From NCBI RefSeq assembly GCF_015206995.1, contig NZ_JADEXR010000015.1:1-64000 (forward strand): 64,000 nt of DNA. Direction: 5' to 3'. The position numbers were made by a program, and so were the translations under genes. The notes beneath the pieces were generated by a model. It did no database searches. It saw only the letters and a program-made list of their open reading frames with translations, and was not told the origin of the DNA. This DNA is from an aff. Roholtiella sp. LEGE 12411 (lineage in GTDB: Bacteria; Cyanobacteriota; Cyanobacteriia; Cyanobacteriales; Nostocaceae). The first letter of the stretch is position 1. Every line of letters begins with the position of its first letter. This document shows, one piece after another, positions 29,214-39,105 of the stretch.

Positions 29214-29977
29214 ATGACTATTGGGAATAATAGTTTGTGGGATCGGGAAATTGACGCTGAACTAGAACAATTGAAAAAAGAGCTAAAGAAGCGCCATCTT
29301 GATAATGATTGTAATTCTGAAGGATTGGAGAGTGTTCTTGAACAACTAAATAATCTGGTGGGGATGCAGAAGGTGAAATATACAAAGAACTAGGGATACT
29401 TTCTAAAGGTCATCTTGTCGAAACTGATAGATCGGGATTGGTAGCAGGTTATGTTGGCCAAACTGCTATTAAAGTAGATGAACTTGTTGAATCAGCATTA
29501 GACGGCGTGTTGTTTATTGATGAAGCCTACGCACTAAAGCCAGAAAGTTCCCGTAATGATTTCGGACAAGAAGCTATAGATACTCTCCTAAAATGAATGG
29601 AGGACTACAGAGATAGGCTAGTAGTTATTGTTGCTGGCTACAGTGAAGAAATGTCTAGATTCATAGATGCTAATCCTGGATTACAGTCAAGATTTAATAA
29701 ATATTTCTACTTTGAGGACTACAAGCCTAATGAGTTACTGAATATGTTTGAAAAAACTTGTGAACAGAACCATTTCAAGCTCACTGATAAGTCAAAGCAG
29801 GCATTACTTAATAAGCTAACTAATTTACACGCAAATCGAGATAATAAATTTGGCAATGGAAGGCTGGTGAGAAATATTTTTGAAAAAACAATCGAGAAGC
29901 AGGCAAACAGACTTGTCAAATTTCCAGACGTTACCAAAGAAATGATGATAAAAATTATGCCTGAAGATATCCCTTAA
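29214..29977 (+). pseudogene. Decayed CbxX/SpoVK-type AAA ATPase
   Basis: Three blocks are readable. First, 29214-29390 from ATG to a stop (MTIGNNSLWDREIDAELEQL...[11 protein letters not shown]). Second, from about 29380 in another frame: [31 protein letters not shown], then Walker [13 protein letters not shown], ending at TGA 29594-29596. Third, from ATG 29597 in the same frame: MEDYRDRLVVIVAGY to the end. Relative to intact CbxX-type proteins the region with the Walker A loop is missing between blocks one and two, and the TGA stands where a sense codon belongs in LLK-x-MEDYR. The gene is thus broken by a deletion with frameshift and a nonsense change. Confidence 0.85.
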
Positions 29978-30213
29978 GCTAGTGACATAGCGGTTATCGT
30001 TTGTATGCAATTCAGTCTGAATCTCTCTGTGAAAAGTAGAGAAGCTTTGAATTTTACTCTTCTTCCCTACGAGCGAAGGGGCTGGGGGTTAGGTCTGTAT
30101 TGGATTCAACTGAGAAGCGTTATCAAAAGACCCTATCTCACGCCAAAGCGCAAAAACGTTCAGAAAGATTCTGTGTCTTTGCGCCTCTGGGTGAGATTTT
30201 TATCTTGAATTCC

Positions 30214-31983
30214 CTAAGATGCTACCTGAGCAGCAGTACGAGTCCGGCGTCTTCTGCCGTCAGCAACTTTCACAGGTGGCTCGTCAGGGATTTGCATTAA
30301 CAAAGTTACAGATGGTTGACATTGCAATTCTCGACGGATAGAGCGTTGCAATTCCCGCTCTAAAGTACCTTGCAATCCCCCCCAGTCTATATCTGCTGCT
30401 TCACCTTCGGTAGCAGCAAATTCTGACCAGCGAACGGTGAGGATTTCTTCAATCCGCTGTTGTACCCATTTTTGCACAAGCGATCGCTCCATGCTTGTGA
30501 CGACACCGCGCAAATGAATTTCTGGCTTAGCCATGAGTTTGCCATTCCAATCAATAGCAGCGGCGATGGTAACAATACCTTCCTCTGCCATGCGTTGCCG
30601 TTCTTGCAATACCTTAGCGCTCACCATTCCAGAACTGGTAGTATCCACAAGCTCTATACCAGATGGCACTTTACCCGCAACCCGCAGAGAATCTTCGGTA
30701 AGTTCCACTACATCGCCATTCTGGATAATTATCATGTTTTCTGCGGGAATGCCCATACTCTGAGCAGTTTCCGAGTGCTTTACCAGCATCCGATGTTCGC
30801 CATGAACTGGCACGAAAAACTTGGGTCTAGTTAAGGCAATCATCAGTTTTTGGTCTTCCTGACAGCCATGACCAGAGACGTGAATTCCTTTATCCCGGCC
30901 ATAGACTACTTTCGCCCCTTGAATCATCAATTTATCAATGGTGTTGACTACAGCGATTGTATTACCGGGAATCGGGTTCGCAGAGAATACTACTGTGTCT
31001 CCTTGGCGAATTCTAATGTGGGGATGTTCTTTGTTAGCAATGCGAGTCATAGCTGACATCGGTTCACCTTGAGAACCTGTAGTCAGAATCAGCACTCTTT
31101 CATCAGGCATGTTACGCACTGCGTGCAATGGTTGCAGCAGATTATCTTCACACTTGATGTAACCTAGATTGCGGGCATGAGCAATCAAATTCAGCATAGA
31201 ACGCCCTACAACCGACACTACACGATTTTGCTTCTTCGCCAGATCTAAAATCATGTTGATGCGATGCACTGAGGAGGCAAAGGTTGTGACAAACAGTCGC
31301 CCAGTGGCTTGACTAAATACCCGGTCAAGATTGGGATAAACTGAACGTTCGGAAGGGGTGAATCCTGGTACTTCGGAGTTAGTTGAGTCACTTAAAAGCG
31401 CCAAAACGCCTTTTTCCCCGTGTTCTGCTAGCCGTTGCAAGTCAAATTTTTCACCATCCACTGGGGTATGGTCAATTTTAAAATCTCCGGTGTGGATGAC
31501 TACACCAAGAGGCGTATGGATAGCAACAGTGAAGCTATCAGCGATGGAATGAGTATTGCGGATATATTCCACTAAAAAGTTTTTGCCAATCCGTACTACA
31601 TCACGTGGTAAAACTTTTCTTAATTCCGTGCGATCGCGCACTCCTGCTTCTTCCAATTTACCCTCTAGCATTGCCATTGCTAGTCTTGGACCATAAATCA
31701 CAGGTATGTCAAATTGCTTGAGGTGAAAAGCAATTCCACCAATATGGTCTTCATGACCGTGGGTAACAATCATCCCTTTGATTTTGTGACGATTTTCGCG
31801 TAAATATGTCGTATCTGGCAGAACAATATTTACCCCATGCATTGCCTCTGTAGGAAATGCCAATCCTGCATCTAACAAGATGATTTCGTCGTCGTACTCG
31901 AAAACACAGGTATTTTTTCCAATCTCATGCAAACCGCCCAAAGGAATGATTTTTAGGGCGGAGTTAGCTTCGTTTTTAGCCAT
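30214..31983 (-). CDS. rnj: ribonuclease J
   Basis: A 589-residue metallo-beta-lactamase/beta-CASP ribonuclease with 5'-to-3' exonuclease and endonuclease activity in mRNA decay and rRNA processing. The zinc site is HGHEDH at residues 75-80, with GDFKIDHTPVDGE and the beta-CASP motifs (FVTTFASSVHRI; HVSGHGCQEDQKL) following. A C-terminal dimerisation domain ends in a basic tail (GRRRRTRTAAQVAS). It is the last gene of the asd-dapA-rnj series on this strand, an order I know from other cyanobacteria; a 281-nt gap separates it from dapA, so it may have its own promoter. Confidence 0.96.
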   Translation of the reverse strand: MAKNEANSALKIIPLGGLHEIGKNTCVFEYDDEIILLDAGLAFPTEAMHGVNIVLPDTTYLRENRHKIKGMIVTHGHEDHIGGIAFHLKQFDIPVIYGPRLAMAMLEGKLEEAGVRDRTELRKVLPRDVVRIGKNFLVEYIRNTHSIADSFTVAIHTPLGVVIHTGDFKIDHTPVDGEKFDLQRLAEHGEKGVLALLSDSTNSEVPGFTPSERSVYPNLDRVFSQATGRLFVTTFASSVHRINMILDLAKKQNRVVSVVGRSMLNLIAHARNLGYIKCEDNLLQPLHAVRNMPDERVLILTTGSQGEPMSAMTRIANKEHPHIRIRQGDTVVFSANPIPGNTIAVVNTIDKLMIQGAKVVYGRDKGIHVSGHGCQEDQKLMIALTRPKFFVPVHGEHRMLVKHSETAQSMGIPAENMIIIQNGDVVELTEDSLRVAGKVPSGIELVDTTSSGMVSAKVLQERQRMAEEGIVTIAAAIDWNGKLMAKPEIHLRGVVTSMERSLVQKWVQQRIEEILTVRWSEFAATEGEAADIDWGGLQGTLERELQRSIRRELQCQPSVTLLMQIPDEPPVKVADGRRRRTRTAAQVAS

Positions 31984-32264
31984 TTTCTCCTTAGATTTTT
32001 GTTTGTTGTTAATCAGTTGATAGTTAGCGTTCTTGTATTTAAAGACAATTTAACCTGTCTATTAAGTCAGTCTGAAAGCAACTAAATTTTAATTGTCAGA
32101 TGTTCAATTTTTTGTTCAATAAAATGGACTGTACATTGAAGGATTCATAGTATATCTATCAGTCCTAACACAGATATTTTAATTACAACCTGTTAACAAT
32201 TATGACCATTGTTTATATCTGTCTTTGGCAATTAGCAAATTGCCAGCACTCAATAAGCTGGTGC

Positions 32265-33152
32265 CTAGATTAAACTAAGTTCTTTAAGAACCACCTCTAA
32301 CTTTTGACTGACTTCTGAATCCGCTTCTTCGCATAGCGGCGGACGAGTTGAACCGACCTCCCAACCTCTAAGTTTCAGTGCTTTTTTAACCGGAATGGGA
32401 TTTGAAGTTAGAAATAAAGCTTTAAACAACGGGAAGAGTTGAAGATGAATGTCAGTGGCAACTTCAATTTTACCCGCACTAAAAGCTTGGATCATCTGCT
32501 GTAGTTGGTTTCCTACCAGATGAGAAGCCACACTTACAACACCCTTTGCCCCGATTGCTAACAAAGGCAAAGTCATGTAATCATCACCAGAGTATATCTG
32601 GAACTCTTTTGGTGTCAAGCGGCGAATTTCGCTTGCCTGATCTATGTTACCAGTGGATTCTTTAATCCCGACAATATTGTTAACCTTAGCTAACCGAGCA
32701 ACTGTTTCTGGCTGAAGGTTTTGTCCGGTACGACCAGGGATGTTGTATAACAACAATGGTAGGTCTGGACAGGCTTGGGCTATAGCCTGAAAGTGCATTT
32801 CCAGTCCTGCTTGCGGCGGTTTGTTGTAATAAGGAACAACTTGTAAGGAACCATGGACTCCTATTTTAGCCGCTTTTTGGGTTGCTGCGATCGCTTCTTT
32901 AGTGCAATTGGAGCCACACCCTGCTATGACCTTGGCTTTTCCTGCCACAGACTGCAATACCTCCACAAACAACTGGTATTCTTCGTCCCAACTCAGGGTA
33001 GGAGATTCCCCTGTTGTGCCGCACACCACCAATGTATCTGTACCGTTGCTAACTAGATGCGCTGCCAACTCTGCTGCTACATCATAGTTGACACTACCGT
33101 CTGCTTTAAACGGTGTAATCATAGCGGTTAAAACCCTGCCAAAATCTCCCAC
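32265..33152 (-). CDS. dapA: 4-hydroxy-tetrahydrodipicolinate synthase
   Basis: A 295-residue aldolase that condenses pyruvate with aspartate semialdehyde, opening the lysine/diaminopimelate branch. The Schiff-base lysine is in [10 protein letters not shown] and the catalytic tyrosine in [12 protein letters not shown]. The TTGESPTL motif is typical. Translation starts at GTG ([16 protein letters not shown]). It lies 139 nt downstream of asd, which makes its substrate; the pair is likely co-transcribed. Confidence 0.97.
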   Translation of the reverse strand: MGDFGRVLTAMITPFKADGSVNYDVAAELAAHLVSNGTDTLVVCGTTGESPTLSWDEEYQLFVEVLQSVAGKAKVIAGCGSNCTKEAIAATQKAAKIGVHGSLQVVPYYNKPPQAGLEMHFQAIAQACPDLPLLLYNIPGRTGQNLQPETVARLAKVNNIVGIKESTGNIDQASEIRRLTPKEFQIYSGDDYMTLPLLAIGAKGVVSVASHLVGNQLQQMIQAFSAGKIEVATDIHLQLFPLFKALFLTSNPIPVKKALKLRGWEVGSTRPPLCEEADSEVSQKLEVVLKELSLI

Positions 33153-33291
33153 CCTCTTTTCACTCCTAATTACCCTCTTTGTTCTTGTATCTTGGTGGAT
33201 TTATATTGTAATAACTTATCCGTAAAATGTAATTGCTTTCAAGCGTGATTCATACACTCTTTGTTCTTAACTAATGACTAATGCTCAATGA

Positions 33292-34335
33292 CTAGCTTGA
33301 AACATATACCTTAGTAACTTTGAGTAAATTTTTTTCTATTAACAACTCAGCAATTTGTACTGCATTTAACGCTGCACCTTTTCGAATTTGATCACCACAC
33401 AGCCACAGTTCTAAGCCGCAGGGATGAGAAATATCTTGTCGAATTCTTCCCACTAAAACTTCATCTCGACCAGTTGCTTCAATTGGCATAGGAAAATGGT
33501 TAGTTCCCCAATCTTCTACCAGTTTTACCCCAGGGGAGTGATTTAAAATTTCTCTGGCTTCATCTGAACTAAAAGGACTTTCAAATTCGAGATTAATTGC
33601 TTCTGAATGGGCGCGGAGTACGGGAACCCGTACACAAGTTGCGGTAATTCTTATTTGTTGCGTGCCAAAAATTTTTCGAGTTTCGTTGACCATTTTCATT
33701 TCTTCTTCACAATACCCCAAATCATTTAATGGGGAATTATGTGGGAATAAATTAAACGCCAATGGATAAGGTAATACCTCAGCAACTGGAGGCTGTCCTT
33801 GTAATATAGCGCTTGTTTGGGTTTTGACTTCTGCCATTGCTTTTGCCCCAGCGCCACTAGCAGATTGGTAAGTAGACACTACAATGCGTTGCACTGGTCT
33901 AACTCTATGCAAGGGCCATACTGCTAGTGTCATTAAAATTGTCGTGCAGTTAGGGTTGGCAATAATGCCTTGATGATTGGCAGCAGCTAATGGATTTACC
34001 TCTGGCACTATTAACGGTACTTCTGGATTCATCCGAAAGGCACTAGAGTTATCTATTACTACTGCGCCCTTTTCTACAGCAACTGCTGCCCAAGTTTTGG
34101 ATGTAAAACTACCTGCACTAGCCAGTACTAAGTCTACATTTTCAAAGGCGTGATCGCTCATCGGCTCTACTGGTAAATTTTCCCCTTTAAATCGTAGTGT
34201 TCTTCCTGCACTTCGCTCTGATGCCAATAACTTCAAATCAGCAATAGGAAAATTACGGTGCTCTAGTAATTCCAGCAACTCTGTGCCAACAGCACCAGTT
34301 GCTCCCAAAATAGCTACACGATAGGATTTAGACAA
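33292..34335 (-). CDS. asd: aspartate-semialdehyde dehydrogenase
   Basis: A 347-residue NADPH enzyme reducing aspartyl phosphate to the semialdehyde used for lysine, threonine and methionine. The nucleotide-binding VAILGATGAVGTELLELL is at the N-terminus and the catalytic cysteine in IANPNCTTILM; the SGAGAKAM motif follows. The start is taken as TTG at 34335, because AAGGAGG lies 8 nt upstream and the product then begins SKSYRVAILGATG as in relatives. A longer frame to 34377 (also TTG) would include the Shine-Dalgarno itself as codons. Upstream of dapA. Confidence 0.95.
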   Translation of the reverse strand: MSKSYRVAILGATGAVGTELLELLEHRNFPIADLKLLASERSAGRTLRFKGENLPVEPMSDHAFENVDLVLASAGSFTSKTWAAVAVEKGAVVIDNSSAFRMNPEVPLIVPEVNPLAAANHQGIIANPNCTTILMTLAVWPLHRVRPVQRIVVSTYQSASGAGAKAMAEVKTQTSAILQGQPPVAEVLPYPLAFNLFPHNSPLNDLGYCEEEMKMVNETRKIFGTQQIRITATCVRVPVLRAHSEAINLEFESPFSSDEAREILNHSPGVKLVEDWGTNHFPMPIEATGRDEVLVGRIRQDISHPCGLELWLCGDQIRKGAALNAVQIAELLIEKNLLKVTKVYVSS

Positions 34336-35121
34336 CCTGGCTTCCTCCTTTAAGATATTATGTGCATTCTTGAACAATTTACATACAATTTATGTATATT
34401 TGAATTTTAATATTTCAGTCATTAATTAAATTAATTTGAATAATTTTTAGTTTTTCTCTAATTTAATCTATTTTTATAAAACTAATACATTTATTTTTTC
34501 GATGAGATGATCATAAGTTAAGTGATGTTGCAGTTTAGAACAGTTATTTTTGCTCAACTTCTTCATTAATTTAAACTATATATCCTATATATTATACAAC
34601 AGACTAGTATCTAGCAGAAAGTAGAGATATCTGCACTTAGACGCGTTAAAGGTAAAAACTATTACATTGCCTTTGGAGTCACTTGCCAGGACAATGAATG
34701 TACTATGATCTGATCCAAATAAAATAAACCCAGCATCGAGCTATAGGGTAAAGTAGGGAGCAACGCGATTATCCAACAACGCAGTCAGACAGAATAGTAC
34801 AACTCAATCTTGGAGTACGAACTGCTGGTTGAAAACTAGGATATCACGGTGTTAGCCCTGTGATAATAAGTCCTGAGTTCCAAGTACTGAATTCTAGTTG
34901 AAAAACTGTCAAAGAAGAATATTGTTATGACGGTAAAATGTTTAGTCCTTTGCCATTGGCAGTAAACTGGATATCTGCCCCAAGAAAAATATCCATCCTA
35001 AGATTCAGATAATGCCTTGTGGCATCTCTCATCCCAGTCAAAAAATAGCAAGCCACAGACGCAATTAATCGCGTCTTGTGTGTACTTAGAGTTTAAAATA
35101 CCAGAAAACTAGAGACGTAGC
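34336..35121. other. Long divergent region between asd and tig
   Basis: 786 nt. The left part (about 34380-34620) is AT-rich and probably the asd promoter. The right part (about 34700-35120) has short hairpins such as ATCACGG/CTGTGAT (about 34843), TGCCATTGGCA (about 34951) and ATGCCTTGTGGCAT (about 35011), and ends with a repeat at about 35056-35082. It may be a long tig leader or hold an RNA; no known RNA family is recognised. Confidence 0.45.
35056..35082. repeat. Small palindromic repeat, family C, copy 1
   Basis: ACAGACGCAATTAATCGCGT followed by CTTGTGT. The AGACGC...GCGTCT arms match sequences at about 58483-58520 (GACACGATTAATCGCGTC) and 10525-10536. This is a known type of Nostoc dispersed palindrome. 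It lies 40 nt before tig, so it would be in the mRNA leader. Confidence 0.6.
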
Positions 35122-36555
35122 ATGAAAGTCACCCAGGAGAAACTTCCCGCCAGCCAAATTGGTCTAGAAATAGAGATCACGCCAGAAATTACCAAGCAAA
35201 CTTACGAACAGGTCATTAAAAACTTAGCTAGTACTGCCAATATTCCTGGGTTTCGCAAGGGCAAAGTGCCTCGACCGATATTGCTACAGCGCCTAGGTAT
35301 CACTCGAATCAAGGCAGCAGCGCTAGAAGAATTAATTCAAGACGGCATTGAACAAGCAGTCAAACAAGAAGCCATCCAGGCAATTGGTCAGCCACAATTG
35401 CGTTCCTCATTTGAGGACTTAATTAATAATTATGAACCAGGAAAACCCTTGACCATTTCTGCTGCTGTCGATGTAGAACCAGAAATAAATCTGGTGCAGT
35501 ATACTGATTTGCGAGCTACAGCCGAGGAAGTCAAGTATGATCCAACTCAAGTTGAAAGCGTCCTGGATAAGGAACGTGAAGAATTGGCGACACTGATTCC
35601 TGTGGAAGGACGTCCAGCCCAATTTGGCGATCTTGCCGTAGTTGATTTTAAAGGTATGCTCTCTAAAGCTGAGGGCGAAGACGAAACAGCTGAACCCACA
35701 CCAATTCCTGGCGGTGAAGCAACTGATTTTCAACTAGAGTTGCAGGAAGATAAGTTTATTCCAGGTTTTGTCTCTGGCATGATAGGGATGAATCCTGGAG
35801 AAACTAGAGAAATTTCGGCTCAGTTCCCAGATCCTTATGTCAATGAAGAATTAGCTGGAAAAGCTTCAACTTTCACGGTGACAATCAAAGAATTAAAGGA
35901 AAAAGAGCTACCTGAATTGAATGATGATTTCGCCCAAGAAGTCAGCGATTTTGAAACTTTGGCGGAATTACGTGCTTCTTTAGAAGAACGATATCAGAAA
36001 GAAGCCGAGGATAAAACCAAAACCAATAAGCAGGAAGCACTGCTAGTAGAACTGCTCAAACATATAGAAGTTGATTTACCAGCAACTTTGATTGAGCAGG
36101 AAGTGGATGCAATGTTAACACAAACAGCGATTCGGCTCTCTCAGCAAGGATTAGATGTCAAGAAGCTGTTTACTCAAGATATCATTCCCCAGTTACGGGA
36201 GCGATCGCGTACCGAGGCAATTGAACGTCTAAAGCGCTCCTTGTCCTTACGGGAAGTCAGTAAACGCGAATCAATCCAGGTGACACCGGAAGAAATTCAA
36301 GCCAGAGTCACAGAACTGTTAGAGCAGTATACAGATCAAGACATTGACGCCGAAAGACTGCAATCAGTCGTAGAAAACGAACTCTTAACTGAAAAAATCA
36401 TTGATTGGCTGCTAGAGCATTCTTCAGTTGAACTTGTACCTGAAGGTTCTTTGAATGCTAAAGAGGAAACGCAAGCAGAAACAGCAGAATCAGATGCTTC
36501 TCAAATAGAAGAAGAAAGTAACGAAACGCCAACAGAAGCCACAGAAGGACAATGA
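35122..36555 (+). CDS. tig: trigger factor
   Basis: A 477-residue ribosome-associated chaperone with peptidyl-prolyl isomerase activity. The ribosome-binding signature GFRKGKVPRPILLQRLG is at about residues 44-60. The FKBP-type domain (about 160-245; GDLAVVDFKG, FVSGMIGMNPGE) and a helical C-terminal domain follow. The final 35 residues are an acidic, low-complexity tail (EEESNETPTEATEGQ). First gene of tig-clpP-clpX, a conserved order; the 363-nt gap to clpP suggests separate promoters. Confidence 0.97.
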   Translation: MKVTQEKLPASQIGLEIEITPEITKQTYEQVIKNLASTANIPGFRKGKVPRPILLQRLGITRIKAAALEELIQDGIEQAVKQEAIQAIGQPQLRSSFEDLINNYEPGKPLTISAAVDVEPEINLVQYTDLRATAEEVKYDPTQVESVLDKEREELATLIPVEGRPAQFGDLAVVDFKGMLSKAEGEDETAEPTPIPGGEATDFQLELQEDKFIPGFVSGMIGMNPGETREISAQFPDPYVNEELAGKASTFTVTIKELKEKELPELNDDFAQEVSDFETLAELRASLEERYQKEAEDKTKTNKQEALLVELLKHIEVDLPATLIEQEVDAMLTQTAIRLSQQGLDVKKLFTQDIIPQLRERSRTEAIERLKRSLSLREVSKRESIQVTPEEIQARVTELLEQYTDQDIDAERLQSVVENELLTEKIIDWLLEHSSVELVPEGSLNAKEETQAETAESDASQIEEESNETPTEATEGQ

Positions 36556-36918
36556 AAATTCCAACAGCAGCGAGTCCACTAGTCCTAAGTCAAGGGATTG
36601 GTGCGATGAAACAGCTGAGGAAGAGAAAAAAATTCAAAATTACTTTCACCCTGCAACTAAGCACGGGCTAAACGCCCCGCTACCGCTAACACGACTCAGA
36701 ACTGGAATCAGCCAGAATAAGGAATCTTCAACAAATAGCTGCGTTGTTACCGTCTTAGCTTAATACTAGGTTGCACGAGAGGAATTTATATGAGGCATAA
36801 TGGTTAACACGTAGCTCAAATAAAAATCCCATTTGTCATAAAAGCAGCGTACGCTCTTGGTATTAGCAAAGCGCTTAGTGCTCTAACCTCTGTCCCACCT
36901 ATTGTCAAATGTTCTTGT
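36556..36918. other. Gap between tig and clpP
   Basis: 363 nt holding a small dispersed repeat at about 36656-36692 (ACGGGCTAAACGCCCC, then GCTACCGCTAAC) with a GGGC/GCCC hairpin, and the presumed clpP promoter. No gene seen. Confidence 0.5.
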
Positions 36919-37617
36919 ATGCTTGTATCACAGTCGGGAAATTACCCAATCAACAGTTTCAGTCTTAAAAAAATTAACTCCCAGTTGAACAGCCCTAGCA
37001 ACATCGTGCCGATGGTGGTAGAACAATCTGGTATGGGAGAAAGGGCTTTCGACATCTACTCCCGCCTGCTGCGAGAGCGGATTATCTTTTTGGGAACTCC
37101 AATAGACGACGCCGTAGCCAATTCAATTGTGGCTCAGTTGTTGTTCCTCGACGCCGAAGACTCAGAAAAGGACATTCAACTTTATGTTAATTCTCCTGGT
37201 GGCTCGGTATACGCAGGGATGGCAATCTATGATACAATACAACAAATTCGTCCTGATGTTGTCACCATCTGTTTTGGATTAGCCGCGAGCATGGGGGCAT
37301 TTTTGTTAACAGCAGGGGCTGCGGGTAAGCGTATGTCTTTGCCCGACTCTCGCATCATGATTCATCAACCACTAGGTGGCGCTCAAGGGCAAGCCATAGA
37401 TATAGAAATTCAAGCCAGAGAAATCCTTTATATTAAGGCTAAGTTGAATCAGTTAATGGCTCATCATACTGGTCAGCCTTTAGAAAGAATTGAAGCAGAT
37501 ACTGAGCGCGACTTTTTTATGTCGGCAGAAGAGGCAAAGAACTACGGTTTGATCGATCAAGTTATTTCCAGACAAAATCTTCCCACAGCAGGGGAAAACG
37601 TCACCATTCTGAAATAA
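36919..37617 (+). CDS. clpP: ATP-dependent Clp protease proteolytic subunit
   Basis: A 232-residue serine peptidase subunit that forms the ClpP barrel. Catalytic Ser is in [17 protein letters not shown], His in [11 protein letters not shown], and the Asp comes soon after. This is the ClpP paralogue that sits with clpX (often called ClpP2 in cyanobacteria). The first 30 residues ([14 protein letters not shown]...) exceed the usual core; an internal start at [20 protein letters not shown] is possible, and many ClpP proteins carry a processed N-terminal propeptide. It ends 9 nt before clpX, so they are co-transcribed. Confidence 0.96.
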   Translation: MLVSQSGNYPINSFSLKKINSQLNSPSNIVPMVVEQSGMGERAFDIYSRLLRERIIFLGTPIDDAVANSIVAQLLFLDAEDSEKDIQLYVNSPGGSVYAGMAIYDTIQQIRPDVVTICFGLAASMGAFLLTAGAAGKRMSLPDSRIMIHQPLGGAQGQAIDIEIQAREILYIKAKLNQLMAHHTGQPLERIEADTERDFFMSAEEAKNYGLIDQVISRQNLPTAGENVTILK

Positions 37618-37626
37618 GAGGCTGGT

Positions 37627-38970
37627 ATGTCTAAGTACGACTCCCATTTAAAATGTTCGTTTTGTGGCAAGTCTCAAGAGCAGGTGCGTAAATTGATCGC
37701 GGGCCCGGGAGTCTACATCTGCGATGAATGCGTTGACTTGTGTAATGAAATACTAGATGAGGAGTTACTCGACACGAATGGTGCAGCAGGGCAACCTGCA
37801 CCACGGTCAGAACCGCCTCAAAAACGTCGCGCCCGTTCTTCTAATCTCTCGTTTAATCAAATACCCAAGCCAAGAGAGATTAAAAAGTATCTAGACGAAC
37901 ACGTGATTGGTCAAGACGAAGCCAAGAAGGTGTTGTCAGTCGCGGTTTATAATCACTACAAACGGCTAGCGGTCATTCAATCTAAAGCCAGTGGCAAAGG
38001 TTCAGGAGCGGATGATGCAGTAGAGTTGCAAAAGTCGAATATTTTATTAATTGGCCCGACTGGCTGTGGTAAAACTCTCTTGGCGCAAACCCTAGCCAAA
38101 ATCCTGGATGTACCCTTTGCTGTCGCCGATGCCACGACACTAACGGAAGCAGGGTATGTGGGAGAAGATGTAGAAAATATCTTGCTTCGACTGTTGCAAG
38201 TGGCAGATTTGGATGTGGAAGAAGCACAGCGGGGAATTATTTACATCGACGAAATTGATAAAATTGCTCGCAAGAGTGAGAACCCTTCAATTACACGCGA
38301 TGTTTCTGGCGAAGGTGTGCAGCAAGCTTTGCTAAAAATGTTAGAGGGGACGATCGCTAACGTACCACCTCAAGGAGGACGTAAGCATCCATATCAAGAC
38401 TGCATCCAGATTGATACCAGTAATATCCTGTTCGTCTGTGGTGGTGCCTTCGTAGGCTTAGAAAAGGTTGTGGATCAGAGAGTTGGCAAAAAAGCAATAG
38501 GCTTTGTGCAACCTGGAGAAGGTCAGTCGAAGGAAAAACGGGCAGCAGATACTCTGCGTCATCTAGAACCGGACGACCTAGTGAAGTTTGGCATGATTCC
38601 AGAATTTATTGGGCGAGTGCCAATGGTAGCGGTAGTAGAGCCATTAGATGAAGAAGCGCTGATGGCGATTCTCACTCAACCACGCAGTGCCTTGGTGAAG
38701 CAGTACCAAAAGCTGCTGAAGATGGATAATGTCCAATTAGACTTTAAACAAGAAGCTTTGCGGGCGATCGCTCAAGAAGCTTACCGCCGTAAAACTGGTG
38801 CTAGAGCATTACGTGGTATTGTCGAAGAACTAATGCTGGATGTAATGTATGAGTTGCCATCCCGTAAGGATGTGACACGCTGTACAGTTACAAGGGAAAT
38901 GGTCGAGAAGCGATCAACCGCCGAACTGATAATGCATCCATCTTCACTACCGAAACCGGAATCAGCTTAA
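37627..38970 (+). CDS. clpX: ATP-dependent Clp protease ATP-binding subunit ClpX
   Basis: A 447-residue AAA+ unfoldase that feeds substrates to ClpP. The N-terminal zinc domain has CSFCGKSQ and CDECVDLC (residues about 10-40). Walker A is [12 protein letters not shown] and Walker [26 protein letters not shown] and the sensor-2 part follow. Shine-Dalgarno GAGGCTGG lies before the ATG. Downstream of clpP with a 9-nt gap. All motifs are intact. Confidence 0.97.
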   Translation: MSKYDSHLKCSFCGKSQEQVRKLIAGPGVYICDECVDLCNEILDEELLDTNGAAGQPAPRSEPPQKRRARSSNLSFNQIPKPREIKKYLDEHVIGQDEAKKVLSVAVYNHYKRLAVIQSKASGKGSGADDAVELQKSNILLIGPTGCGKTLLAQTLAKILDVPFAVADATTLTEAGYVGEDVENILLRLLQVADLDVEEAQRGIIYIDEIDKIARKSENPSITRDVSGEGVQQALLKMLEGTIANVPPQGGRKHPYQDCIQIDTSNILFVCGGAFVGLEKVVDQRVGKKAIGFVQPGEGQSKEKRAADTLRHLEPDDLVKFGMIPEFIGRVPMVAVVEPLDEEALMAILTQPRSALVKQYQKLLKMDNVQLDFKQEALRAIAQEAYRRKTGARALRGIVEELMLDVMYELPSRKDVTRCTVTREMVEKRSTAELIMHPSSLPKPESA

Positions 38971-38993
38971 TAGTCATTAGTCATTATTAGCCA

Positions 38994-39033
38994 GCCAGTG
39001 CGGTTTGGGGTTCCCCTCTTTGTAGTCACTGGC
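38994..39033. repeat. Palindromic repeat, family B, copy 2
   Basis: Outer arms GCCAGTG and CACTGGC, with GGGGTTCCCC at the centre. Compare 15163-15203. It lies 24 nt after the clpX stop and could act as the clpX terminator or mRNA stabiliser. Confidence 0.65.
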
Positions 39034-39034
39034 C

Positions 39035-39105
39035 TTCATTAGTCATTTAGCAAAAGAAAAATGACTAATGATAAAGGATAAAGGACAAAGGACAAATGAC
39101 AAATG
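39035..39105. repeat. GACAAAT-type heptamer repeats
   Basis: Words of AAAGGACAAAGGACAAATGA type continue up to and include the ATG of the next gene. Same class as 3080-3153. Confidence 0.6.

Noticed and set aside
34700-35100. Possible 6S RNA, RNase P RNA, tmRNA or SRP RNA upstream of tig
   Set aside because: None of the sequence hallmarks of these RNAs could be recognised; listed only as an unexplained region.
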